Assembly: GCF_036263595.1 (NCBI RefSeq) | Contig: NZ_DATAGQ010000058.1 | Coordinates: 1 to 8,669, forward strand | Direction of reading: 5' to 3' | Source: Geminicoccus sp036263595 | GTDB taxonomy: Bacteria; Pseudomonadota; Alphaproteobacteria; Geminicoccales; Geminicoccaceae | DNA length: 8,669 bases | Part shown: in pieces, positions 1-6,596 of the stretch | Position numbering within the stretch: position 1 is the first letter of the stretch | Layout: each line of letters begins with the position of its first letter | Notes under the pieces: model-generated | Told to the model about the DNA's origin: nothing | Seen by the model: the letters and a program-made list of their open reading frames with translations, nothing else | Databases searched by the model: none | Program-made: the position numbers and the translations under genes

Positions 1-1
1 T

Positions 2-136
2 CAGCGGCGGTGAGCGACCCGGGACGAGGCACGGCGCGACCTGTTCGCCACCATCAAAGGCTACGACAACAGGCAGCGCATCCACCCGGCCCTGGGCTAC
101 ATCACGCCCGAACAGGCCGAGCGGAAAGCGAGCTAA
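2..136 (+). pseudogene. IS3-family transposase (OrfB), C-terminal remnant
   Basis: The frame read from position 2 ends at TAA 134-136. It encodes the typical end of an IS3-family OrfB integrase-type transposase: ATRDEARRDLF, then YDNRQRIHPALGYITPEQAE. The last part matches the conserved 'YNxxRxHxxLGYxTPxE' block just after the catalytic Glu of the DDE domain. The frame is broken by a TGA at 11-13, where relatives usually have Tyr (RRYATR), so this copy is probably dead, though a sequencing error at one codon cannot be excluded. The rest of the gene lies left of the window. The family call is firm; the IS subgroup is not determined. Confidence 0.8.
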
Positions 137-168
137 ACCCCCGTGCCCGTCAGATCGGGGGAGCATCA
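137..168. mobile_element. Right end (terminal inverted repeat region) of the IS3-family element
   Basis: Directly after the transposase stop lies a GC-rich stretch with an inverted repeat, CCCCCG (138-143) and CGGGGG (156-161), ending in CA at 167-168. Read from the outside inward it begins TGATGCTCCCCCGATC. IS3-family ends characteristically start with TG and end with CA, and lie within a few tens of bases of the OrfB stop. The boundary at 168 is further supported because recognisable IS5-type transposase coding starts immediately at 169 on the other strand. The partner left end is outside the window, so the repeat and target duplication cannot be verified. Confidence 0.55.
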
Positions 169-961
169 GTCGAGTGCTGCTGGAAGGCAGAGGACGCCCA
201 TGCAGGAGTTAGCCACCTTCTGATAGCGGGTGGCGATGGCGCGGCCCTCCTTCAGATTGGCCTAAGGGCGCTCAACCCTGTTGCGGCAATCGTAGATCCA
301 AGCGGGACACGCAACGGATGAGGTGTGCCGCTGCGGTGGGATTACCGGCCGCGCGGCTTGGTTCCAGATATGCTCTCTGAAGGCATGGCTGGTATGGCCG
401 CAGTCAATCATAGCCCACCTTGGCGCACCCGAAGGTCGGGCGAGCAAGTCGACAGCTTTTGGCAGGTCATGAGCCTGTCCGGCTGCCAAGCTGAAGGCGA
501 CGGCCCGGCCGGGGCTCCGTTACCCCTTCTTGAGCCTCTCTGGCCGCCTTTTGGTGGGCTCGAATATCGGTGCCGTCCAGGAAGGTCGTGCCAAGCTGGG
601 CGCCTCGCTCCTGTGCCATCTCCAGCAGGCGTTCCTATGCCGAGCCTTCCCATCAGCCGTTAGCAGGCGGTAGATCCGATTCCAATGGAGCGGCGGCCGG
701 CAGTCTGCCGAGGGCGGATGTAGGTTTGCGCGGCCGTCCACCAGGATCCGGAAGCAGCCGGGTCCTCCATCACCGGAGGCGTTCGGGTCAGGAGGCCTGA
801 ACGGGGGCTGCACTCGCAAGACAGATTGCGCCACGTCGCCCCGTTCTGGCGGTGCCAGATGATCGCCTCGAAGATTGTGTGCAGATCATCAAATCAGTCT
901 TGTGGCGCGGGCGGGCAGCCTCGATGAATGGCTCAAGTGTTGCCCACCACGCATCAGTATT
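169..961 (-). pseudogene. Decayed IS5-family transposase (DDE), multiple frameshifts
   Basis: Reading the minus strand from 961 to 169, pieces of one IS5-family transposase appear in the correct order but in different frames. DAWWATLEPFIEAARP is at about 893-961. EAIIWHRQNGATWRNL is at about 825-880, WWTAAQTYIR near 705-745, and MAQERGAQLGTTFLDGTDIR then AHQKAA at about 530-619. GRAVAFSLAAGQAHD begins at about 515, followed by AMIDCGHTSHAFREHIW, RPVIPPQRH and NRVER. An in-frame TAG (262-264) replaces the usual Trp after NRVERx. Last comes ANLKEGRAIATRYQK and MGVLCLPAALD. The three DDE positions can be guessed (FLDGT, MIDCG, NRVER). Roughly 45 residues between AHQKAA and GRAVAF seem to be missing. 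The C-terminus stops at 169, at the IS3 end. The element cannot encode a functional transposase. The N-terminal start and the terminal repeat of this element were not found. Confidence 0.8.
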
Positions 962-1908
962 CTTGTCATTGATCGCCCCATCTGCTGCCAATGCCACAGA
1001 TAGGCACAGTGGTCAGGAGCTAACAGGATGTAGAAGGCTGCACAAAGTCCGCCGCTGGAACAGCTGAATGGCCAGAACAGGCGCTGCATCGGCATAATGG
1101 GGAGCTTCCCGAACCGCCCAGTCTGGTCGACGCTCTGCGGCTCGATCAGTCTGACGCAGGCGCGGTTCAACCTGTCTGCTACCTGACACATTGCACTACT
1201 TGGCGACTCTCTCACCGGCAGCCTGTCCATCCTGACCAGCCGCGCAGCCCGGTGATCGTCTCAAGCTGTACGACCTTTTGGAAGACGAGCCAGCAGGGGC
1301 CAGCCACCGTCACTGGACTGCGAAGGGCGGTCGTTGCACGGTAACGGGTCCCTGCTGTTCCCATGGTTGATAAGGCTCCGACTAGGTCGCAGATCTTATG
1401 ATCGAAGTCGCAAAGGCGTGTCCTACAGCAGTTTACGCCAAGCCAGCTGGGTCGCCTTTGTTCCTTCTGAAGAAGCGGTCATATTGTTGCTCACGATGAA
1501 GCCATCCATCGGCAGCAATTGCTACTGGGAGGATGGCAGCCAGATCGGCGAAATCCGTGCCGACTGTCTCCTTCGTGGGACCGACTTCGATGTGACCTGT
1601 TTCGATCCGTATCGTTCTGACCCCCGCCTGTTGGCTTTGGCCCCCAACTTGCGCCACTGACAGCTATGCACTCGCTGCCATGAACCCGACGTCGGTGAGC
1701 CTCGTTGCGAGCGATGGCGGATTACTCACCACATCGGACCCCATCGGTTCATAATGGTGATCCTGTTAGTCTCCATATAGCTCCAAGCTCGACGTCATCG
1801 GTCGTTGCTTGGCTTCCCTCAGGCCTGCCCGCTCGATCTCTCCAAAGAACCTGTCGGCCACGGCAACAACTGCTACGCGCCGGCTCGACCGGCTCGAGTC
1901 GCACGCGA
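962..1908. other. About 950 bp without a recognisable gene
   Basis: Between the decayed IS5 transposase and the end of the GGDEF-EAL gene I recognise no protein family on either strand. The longest open stretches are short: minus 1433-1657 (74 codons), minus 889-1230 (113 codons, starting at 1230 and overlapping the IS5 remnant) and plus 1334-1660 (108 codons, TTG start). None has a family motif or a clear ribosome binding site. The minus-strand frame at 1433-1657 continues upstream past a single TAG towards about 1770, so it may be a broken old gene, but its product cannot be named. No tRNA, terminator with a T-run or repeat array was seen. The simplest reading is decayed accessory DNA continuous with the IS graveyard to its left. 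Confidence 0.5.
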
Positions 1909-1910
1909 CT
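1879..1910 (-). terminator. Possible weak hairpin terminator after the GGDEF-EAL gene
   Basis: Two small GC-rich hairpins lie at and just beyond the TAG stop (1909-1911). One has stem GCCGG/CCGGC around a CTCGA loop at 1879-1893. The other is the palindrome GTCGCACGCGAC at 1899-1910, which overlaps the stop codon. The stems are only 5 bp and no T-run follows on the minus strand, so intrinsic termination is a weak inference. The same stretch also reads as a tandem repeat of CCGGCTCGA. Confidence 0.25.
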
Positions 1911-4071
1911 ACGCCATCACCGCCGAACAGTCCAAAGAGGGAACCGGCCGACGGACGAGATGGTCGATCTCATCGGCGGGCACTGGACGGCCCAGATGAT
2001 AGCCCTGTGCTTGATCGCAACCCTCGCGTCGCAGGAACGCCAACTGCTGGGCCGTCTCCACGCCTTCGGCAATAGTGGTCATGCCCAGGCTGCGGCCGAG
2101 GCCGATCACCGAACGGATGATCGCTGCCGCATTGCTGTCATGGCCGAGGCTGCGGACGAAGGACTGGTCGATCTTGAGCTTATCGAAGGGAAAGCGCTGT
2201 AGATAGCTCAGGCTTGAATAGCCTGTGCCGAAGTCGTCCATGGCAATGCGGGTCCCGAGCTTCTTCAGCGCGTTCAAGGTTCGTGCCGCTCCTTCCACAT
2301 CGTCCAGCAGCACTCCTTCAGTGATCTCCACCTCCAGCCTTTGTGCTGACAACCTAGCCTGATCAAGCACATCGCGCACAAGCCCGACGAGATCCGGGTG
2401 GCGGAACTGCACCGGCGAAAGATTGACCGCAACCACGAGTTCTGGCCACCGGGCCGCCTGACGACAAGCCGTGCGCAGGACCCATTCGCCGATGGGAAGG
2501 ATGAGCCCGTTCGCCTCGGCGATCGGGACGAACTCAGCGGGGCTCACCCACCCACGTTCAAGGTGGTGCCAGCGCAGCAGCGCCTCGACGCTGACGACCT
2601 GGCCGGTCCTCAGATCGTGGGTCGGCTGGTAGTGCAGCTGGAACTCGTCGCGGTCGAGCGCCGACTTCAGATCCTTCTCCATCGCCTTACGTTCAGTCAG
2701 CATCGAATTCATGGCTGGAACGAAGAAACGAAACGTTCGTCGGCTCTCCATCTTCGCCTGGTGCAGGGCGAGATCCGCCTTCTTGATCAGCATGTCGGCC
2801 GTCTCGGCGTCGTCAGGCCCGAGCGCGACTCCGATGCTCAGACCCGCTTGGACATCCTGTCCCTGGATTGGCCATGGCTCCTCGAACACGGTGATCAACC
2901 GACTGCACAATGTCTCGACATCCGACGTCCGGACCGGTCCCAGCTGCACGATAGCGAACTCGTCGCCGCCGATGCGGGCCACCGTGTCGGTAGCTCGGAT
3001 ACAATCCTTGAGACAGGTCGCGACCTTTTTGAGGAGTTCGTCGCCAGCCGCGTGCCCGAGCGTGTCATTCACTTCCTTGAAGCGGTCGACATCGATGCAG
3101 AGCACGGCCAAGGAGTGGGCTTGCCGTCGGGCGATGGCCATTGCGCTCTCCACCCGTTCAGCGAACAGGATCCTGTTCGCCAGTCCGGTCAGTGCGTCGT
3201 GCGAGGCCAGGTGCCGCAGTTTCAACTGGGCAGCCGCACCTTCGCGCTCCAGTTGCTGGCGCGCGAGTAGATTGGTCCGGAAGACGGCGAGGGAGCGAGT
3301 CATGGCACCGAGTTCATCAGGGCGGCTGCTTCCATCGATCGCGACAGTGGCATCGCCACTTGCCAGCCGCCGGGTGATGTCGGCCAGTCGGCGCAGTGGC
3401 CGCAGCATTGAGAGGTGAAGCATCGACGAGATCAATGCGATCGTGAGCAGAAGCACCGCCAGTGCCGACAGAGCCTGGCGGACGGCATCTCGGCGCCATT
3501 GCGCCAGCTCCGCACTGATATCCAAGGCTGCACTGTACCCACCAATGACCGCAGGAGAGGCACGTTCGGCGGCAGCGGCGTGGCATGTCCTGCACCTGAC
3601 ATCCGCCGCCCGACCGTCCCCTTGAATGACCGGTCGTGCAACCCTCAGCACGTCGTCGACGACGATGCTCTGCAACTGGCCGTCCTCGATCGCCTTCACG
3701 TCGACGGCGTCGCGCGGGCCCGGGTGCGAAGCAGTTCCACGCGCTGTCGATGTCCCGTTCGTCTCTGCTCCCTGGAAGATCCAGAGGTCCAGAGTCTGGT
3801 TCACGCGCATGAGCTGGTTCATGCTGCTCTCGAGCGTGGGCATGGTGAGCTGGCCGCTGATGATTCGATCACGGTTGAGCATGGACTGGACATGGACCTC
3901 TTCGATCATGTCCAGGGCAGTCCGAGCCCGTCGCTCAGCTAGCTCCTCGATTGAACGCCGTTCCACGATGACGCTGTAGGCGATCATGGGCCCCTGCATG
4001 ATCAGCAGGGCCACGCCAACGGTCATGACCATGACCTGCTCTAGCGGAAGGCGATCGATCCAGGCGAGCAT
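1909..4071 (-). CDS. Membrane-bound GGDEF-EAL protein with periplasmic CxxCH sensor region
   Basis: A 720-aa protein predicted to both make and degrade cyclic di-GMP. Layout: TM1 about 13-35; predicted periplasmic region about 36-197; TM2 about 198-220; HAMP about 221-273; GGDEF domain about 284-445; EAL domain about 460-705. The GGDEF motif (368-372) is intact and is preceded by the RxxD inhibitory site (R359-D362), so product feedback is expected. The EAL domain keeps E496 (EALLR), N550 (VNLSP), E582/E585 (EITE), the DDFGTGYSSL loop from 612, K631/K633, D635 and E669 (AEGVE), so phosphodiesterase activity is likely. The outer region carries C160-R-T-C163-H164, a c-type haem attachment motif, which suggests redox or gas sensing. 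ATG 4071 is supported by AAGGA seven bases upstream. The gene stands downstream of the SMR gene and has no partner that fixes its target process. The domain calls are firm; the sensory ligand is inference. Confidence 0.93.
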   Translation of the reverse strand: MLAWIDRLPLEQVMVMTVGVALLIMQGPMIAYSVIVERRSIEELAERRARTALDMIEEVHVQSMLNRDRIISGQLTMPTLESSMNQLMRVNQTLDLWIFQGAETNGTSTARGTASHPGPRDAVDVKAIEDGQLQSIVVDDVLRVARPVIQGDGRAADVRCRTCHAAAAERASPAVIGGYSAALDISAELAQWRRDAVRQALSALAVLLLTIALISSMLHLSMLRPLRRLADITRRLASGDATVAIDGSSRPDELGAMTRSLAVFRTNLLARQQLEREGAAAQLKLRHLASHDALTGLANRILFAERVESAMAIARRQAHSLAVLCIDVDRFKEVNDTLGHAAGDELLKKVATCLKDCIRATDTVARIGGDEFAIVQLGPVRTSDVETLCSRLITVFEEPWPIQGQDVQAGLSIGVALGPDDAETADMLIKKADLALHQAKMESRRTFRFFVPAMNSMLTERKAMEKDLKSALDRDEFQLHYQPTHDLRTGQVVSVEALLRWHHLERGWVSPAEFVPIAEANGLILPIGEWVLRTACRQAARWPELVVAVNLSPVQFRHPDLVGLVRDVLDQARLSAQRLEVEITEGVLLDDVEGAARTLNALKKLGTRIAMDDFGTGYSSLSYLQRFPFDKLKIDQSFVRSLGHDSNAAAIIRSVIGLGRSLGMTTIAEGVETAQQLAFLRREGCDQAQGYHLGRPVPADEIDHLVRRPVPSLDCSAVMA

Positions 4072-4078
4072 GCTGCCG

Positions 4079-4083
4079 TCCTT
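4079..4083 (-). promoter_or_regulatory. Ribosome binding site of the GGDEF-EAL gene
   Basis: AAGGA on the minus strand sits seven bases before ATG 4071. It is a good Shine-Dalgarno match and fixes the start of the protein just ahead of its first membrane segment. Confidence 0.6.
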
Positions 4084-4107
4084 GGTGTCGCAGCATGGTA
4101 GCTTGGG

Positions 4108-4115
4108 CTGGTTAA
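4108..4115 (-). promoter_or_regulatory. CtrA-like half site upstream of the GGDEF-EAL gene
   Basis: The minus strand reads TTAACCAG about 37 bases before the GGDEF-EAL start. This matches 7 of 8 bases of TTAACCAT, the half site bound by the alphaproteobacterial regulator CtrA, which often controls motility and c-di-GMP genes. It is also part of a small palindrome (GGTTGTTAACC). A single 8-base near match can easily occur by chance, and no second TTAA at the canonical spacing was seen. Confidence 0.2.
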
Positions 4116-4147
4116 CAACCGATGAAGCCCGGCGCGACCGACAGCAT

Positions 4148-4462
4148 CTAGTGAGCGAGCTTCAGGCCAATGATGCCCGCGACGATCAAGCCGATGCTGA
4201 ACAATCGAACGATGTCGGCATTCTCGCCGAACAGATAGATGCCCAAGATGGCTGTACCTATGGTGCCTATCCCGGTCCACACGGCATAGGCCGTGCCGAG
4301 AGGCAGGCTGCGCAGCGCCCACCCCAGCAGTCCGAGGCTGACGACCATCGACGCCACCGTCAGCAGCGACGGCATGAGCCGCGTGAAGCCGTCGGCATAT
4401 TTCAGGCCAACAGCCCAGCCCACCTCGAACAGGCCCGCGGCGATGAGGATGATCCAGGCCAT
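4148..4462 (-). CDS. sugE: Small multidrug resistance transporter, Gdx/SugE type
   Basis: A 104-aa protein with four predicted membrane helices that make up almost its whole length, the usual size for the SMR family. These proteins work as dual-topology dimers in the inner membrane, exchanging protons for substrate. The essential Glu in helix 1 is E13 (GLFEVGWAVGLKY), and the YAVWTGIG block at 59-66 and the C-terminal GIIGLKL are typical of the Gdx/SugE branch, known for guanidinium export, rather than the EmrE branch. ATG 4462 is chosen because it gives the family-standard MAWIIL start. An open frame extends to 4504 but adds 14 residues unlike the family. The ribosome binding site is weak. 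I looked for a guanidine riboswitch upstream and saw no convincing one. It lies 93 bp after ptsH on the same strand and 76 bp before the GGDEF-EAL gene. Confidence 0.9.
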   Translation of the reverse strand: MAWIILIAAGLFEVGWAVGLKYADGFTRLMPSLLTVASMVVSLGLLGWALRSLPLGTAYAVWTGIGTIGTAILGIYLFGENADIVRLFSIGLIVAGIIGLKLAH

Positions 4463-4499
4463 ACCAGTCCCAATGACGTGGCGACGGAGCATGCCGACG

Positions 4500-4514
4500 G
4501 GCACCTCCAGTGCC
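4500..4514 (-). other. Small hairpin between ptsH and the SMR gene
   Basis: GGCAC (4500-4504) and GTGCC (4510-4514) form a perfect 5-bp stem around a 5-base loop in the ptsH-SMR spacer, with no T-run after it. It could be a weak attenuator or chance. It is the only stem-loop I can point to that might separate the PTS operon from the downstream genes. Confidence 0.2.
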
Positions 4515-4555
4515 GGAATGCCGATGACGTCGTGCAGGAAACAGAGGACGTGGAC

Positions 4556-4825
4556 CTACTCGTCGAAACCGCGCTGGATGAGGGCGGCGATCGCCTTCAA
4601 AGCAGGTTCCGCTTCCCGGCCGTCTGCCTGCAGCCGAAGCGAGGAGCCGACCCCGGCGCCGAGCATCATCAATCCGAGGATCGACGTGGCCGTCACGCTG
4701 GTATCGTCCTTGCCTACGCTGACCACCGCATCGAACGTGCTGGCGAGTCGCACCAGCTTCGCAGCCGCGCGGGCGTGGAGGCCGCGCTGGTTGCAGACCA
4801 GCACTTCTACCGCGAGGCCGCTCAC
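4556..4825 (-). CDS. ptsH: HPr phosphocarrier protein
   Basis: An 89-aa HPr-fold protein of normal length. H17 in NQRGLHARAAAK is the equivalent of the His-15 phosphorylated by Enzyme I. S48 in TSILGLMMLG is the equivalent of Ser-46, the residue phosphorylated by HprK. HPr therefore sits between the two inputs and can pass phosphate to the EIIA encoded just upstream. GTG 4825 is chosen because it gives the family-length N-terminus and leaves 28 bp after the EIIA stop; an open frame runs further upstream but would overlap the EIIA gene. No strong ribosome binding site precedes the GTG, so translational coupling is likely. Enzyme I (ptsI or ptsP), which often follows ptsH in Alphaproteobacteria, is absent here and must be encoded elsewhere. 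Confidence 0.93.
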   Translation of the reverse strand: MSGLAVEVLVCNQRGLHARAAAKLVRLASTFDAVVSVGKDDTSVTATSILGLMMLGAGVGSSLRLQADGREAEPALKAIAALIQRGFDE

Positions 4826-4853
4826 TGCCGTCTGGCCCCGATGCCGTCGGTTG

Positions 4854-5261
4854 TCAGCTCTTGTCTCCGCCAAGGATCTGGCTTGCCACCTGGATGTACT
4901 TCCGGCCTGCATCCTGCGCGCTCTTGATCGCGTGGGGCAGGGTCTCGCTGCCGCGCACCGTGGCGAGCTTGATCAGCATCGGCAGGTTGATGCCGCAGAT
5001 CACCTCCACATCCGGGCGATCCATGTTGGAGATGGCCAAATTCGAGGGGGTACCGCCGAACATATCAGTGAGCATGATGACGCCGCTGCCGGTGTCCACC
5101 CTCTTCACCGCGGCAACAATATCGACTCGGCGCCGCTCAATGTCATCATCAGGGCCGATCGAGATCGCCGCGACATCCTTCTGCGGTCCGACCACATGTT
5201 CGAGCGCGGCTACGAATTCATCGGCTAGATGACCATGTGTAACGATGACGAGGCCAATCAT
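4854..5261 (-). CDS. manX: PTS EIIA component, mannose family
   Basis: A 135-aa stand-alone EIIA(Man) domain. H9 in VIVTHGHLADEF is the expected phosphorylated histidine. MLTDMFGGTPSN (about residues 63-74) and the EVICGINLPML block are family hallmarks. In sugar transport this domain passes phosphate from HPr to EIIB. Here there is no EIIB, EIIC or EIID gene, so it more likely acts as a regulatory phosphate acceptor, as in other Alphaproteobacteria where this gene lies with hprK and ptsH. Its ATG overlaps the rapZ stop as ATGA (5258-5261), which indicates translational coupling. The gene name follows usage for the same operon in rhizobia; the physiological target is not visible from the sequence. 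Confidence 0.93.
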   Translation of the reverse strand: MIGLVIVTHGHLADEFVAALEHVVGPQKDVAAISIGPDDDIERRRVDIVAAVKRVDTGSGVIMLTDMFGGTPSNLAISNMDRPDVEVICGINLPMLIKLATVRGSETLPHAIKSAQDAGRKYIQVASQILGGDKS

Positions 5262-6157
5262 GGGCCGGCCCCAGCAGGCAAGTCGGGAATCGGATCGACC
5301 GCAGGTGGGCGGGGAATATCCCGATGATGGGTCGCAACTGCCCAGCCAGCATCGCGCAGCCGCACCGACAGCGTTTCGGCCACATAGACTGATCGGTGCT
5401 TGCCGCCGGTGCAGCCGATCGCGATGGTGAGATAGGATTTGCCTTCCGCCCGGTAGCGCGGAAGCAATGGCAGCAGCAGATTCACGATGTGCTCCATGAA
5501 CGACGCGAAGTCAAGGTCGAGGGCAATATACTCCTGTACTTGCCGGTCGAGTCCGGTCATCGGCCGCAGGTCGCGGTCATAGTGGGGATTGCGCAGGAAG
5601 CGTACATCGAACAAGAGGTCCGCTTCCCTGGGAAGGCCGTTGCGGAACGAGAACGAGATGATGTCTATCGACAGGCGCTGGCTCTTCGACCGGTCGAAGT
5701 GGCCGGTCACGACACGCTTGAGGTCGCCAGGCGTCAGCACCGTCGAATCGACGACATGGTCGGCCAGTTCCCGAACGGGTGCCAGGATCTGGCGCTCATG
5801 GGCGATTCCGTCCTCGATCGAACGATCGAACGCCAACGGGTGCCTGCGCCGCGTCTCGCTGTAGCGCCGACGCAGGACCTCGTCATCGCAGTCCAGGAAC
5901 AAGAGGCGGATTTCGGCCACGCCGGACGAGCGGAGCCGCTCCAAGCGGATCATCAACGCTTCGGCATCGAAGGTACGTGATCTCGGGTCGATGCCGATCG
6001 CGAGATCGACGTCCGAAGGATCCAGAGACTGAACGAGCTTGCGCAGCAGCCCGATCGGCAGGTTGTCGACTGCCTCGAACCCCAGGTCTTCGAGCACCTT
6101 CAGGGCAGTGGTACGGCCAGCGCCAGCCATGCCGGTAACGAGAACGATCCGGTTCAC
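5258..6157 (-). CDS. rapZ: RNase adapter / nucleotide-binding protein RapZ
   Basis: A 299-aa protein of the RapZ (YvcJ) family, of normal length. The N-terminal P-loop reads G9-MAGAG-R15-T-T, so Arg replaces the Lys found in the E. coli protein; this variant also occurs in other lineages. EAVDNLPIGLL follows at 28-38. The C-terminal half has FDVRFLRNPHYD (183-194) and GCTGGKHRSVYVAETL (248-263), the conserved metabolite- and RNA-binding half in E. coli. In enteric bacteria RapZ senses glucosamine-6-phosphate and directs RNase E to the sRNA GlmZ. GlmZ is not expected in Alphaproteobacteria, so the role here is open. It starts at GTG 6157, overlapping the hprK stop as GTGA, and ends overlapping the EIIA start, which binds the three genes into one operon. 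Confidence 0.93.
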   Translation of the reverse strand: MNRIVLVTGMAGAGRTTALKVLEDLGFEAVDNLPIGLLRKLVQSLDPSDVDLAIGIDPRSRTFDAEALMIRLERLRSSGVAEIRLLFLDCDDEVLRRRYSETRRRHPLAFDRSIEDGIAHERQILAPVRELADHVVDSTVLTPGDLKRVVTGHFDRSKSQRLSIDIISFSFRNGLPREADLLFDVRFLRNPHYDRDLRPMTGLDRQVQEYIALDLDFASFMEHIVNLLLPLLPRYRAEGKSYLTIAIGCTGGKHRSVYVAETLSVRLRDAGWAVATHHRDIPRPPAVDPIPDLPAGAGP

Positions 6158-6576
6158 TGAACCTCGCGGATATAGCGAGCCAAGGCTGCGGATACGAAAG
6201 AACCCATGCGCGCATGTTCATGCGGCGCGATGTAGAACAATGGCAGCTCCATTCCAAGAATGCCGGTCGACGCAGGAGCAGGCAAGCGCTCCTTGGCAAA
6301 AGCTTCGTCCAGCCGAGCGACCAGATGCACCTGGACGCATGCCGCAACCGGCACCCTCGCCAGACCGAGCCCACGCAACTCGATCTGACCGCGAATTGGT
6401 TCCGGGCAGCGAGCAAGCAGTTTGGCGCCATGTCTGGTCAGATCGACCGCGTCGTCGGCAACCAGCCAACCGCCGCGTCCGAGGAGATCGATGCAGAGGG
6501 CAGACTTGCCGGAACCGGAAGGCCCCAGGATCAGGACACCGCGCCCGTGCAGGCGTACGCAGGAGCCATGCAGCAA
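6154..6576 (-). CDS. hprK: HPr kinase/phosphorylase, short alphaproteobacterial form
   Basis: About 140 aa, corresponding only to the C-terminal catalytic domain of the roughly 310-aa Firmicutes enzyme; this short form is usual in Alphaproteobacteria. The protein phosphorylates and dephosphorylates HPr on Ser. Visible motifs are H3 (LHGSCV, catalytic His block), Walker A GPSGSGKS (18-25), VADD with D41/D42, and the signature IELRGLGL (65-72). The start is uncertain: no ATG or GTG lies in frame between the rpoN stop and the catalytic His. TTG 6576, 20 bp after rpoN, is used here. An in-frame CTG overlapping the rpoN TGA would add 9 residues (LSAAPASLL). The leader is pyrimidine-rich with no clear ribosome binding site, so translation is probably coupled to rpoN. 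It overlaps rapZ by four bases. Confidence 0.92.
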   Translation of the reverse strand: MLHGSCVRLHGRGVLILGPSGSGKSALCIDLLGRGGWLVADDAVDLTRHGAKLLARCPEPIRGQIELRGLGLARVPVAACVQVHLVARLDEAFAKERLPAPASTGILGMELPLFYIAPHEHARMGSFVSAALARYIREVQ

Positions 6577-6596
6577 GAGGGAGGCGGGGGCTGCGC

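Noticed and set aside
1334..1660. 108-codon plus-strand frame in the unexplained region as a real gene
   Set aside because: It begins at a TTG without a ribosome binding site and has no recognisable family; kept only as part of the unexplained segment.
2398..3270. Long plus-strand open frames (290 codons and others) opposite the GGDEF-EAL gene
   Set aside because: They lie wholly antisense to a protein with clear GGDEF and EAL motifs, show no family motif themselves, and are the usual product of GC-rich codon bias.
4463..4504. N-terminal extension of the SMR protein to ATG 4504
   Set aside because: The extra 14 residues (MPVGMLRRHVIGTG) are unlike the family, whose members start directly at the MxWIIL helix.
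4463..4555. Guanidine riboswitch upstream of the Gdx/SugE-type gene
   Set aside because: Scattered ACG-containing loops were considered, but no paired ACGR hairpins or ykkC-type core could be drawn; only one 5-bp stem is present.
3986..4927. 313-codon plus-strand open frame across the SMR and ptsH genes
   Set aside because: It is the shadow of two well-defined minus-strand genes; no domain or ribosome binding site was seen.
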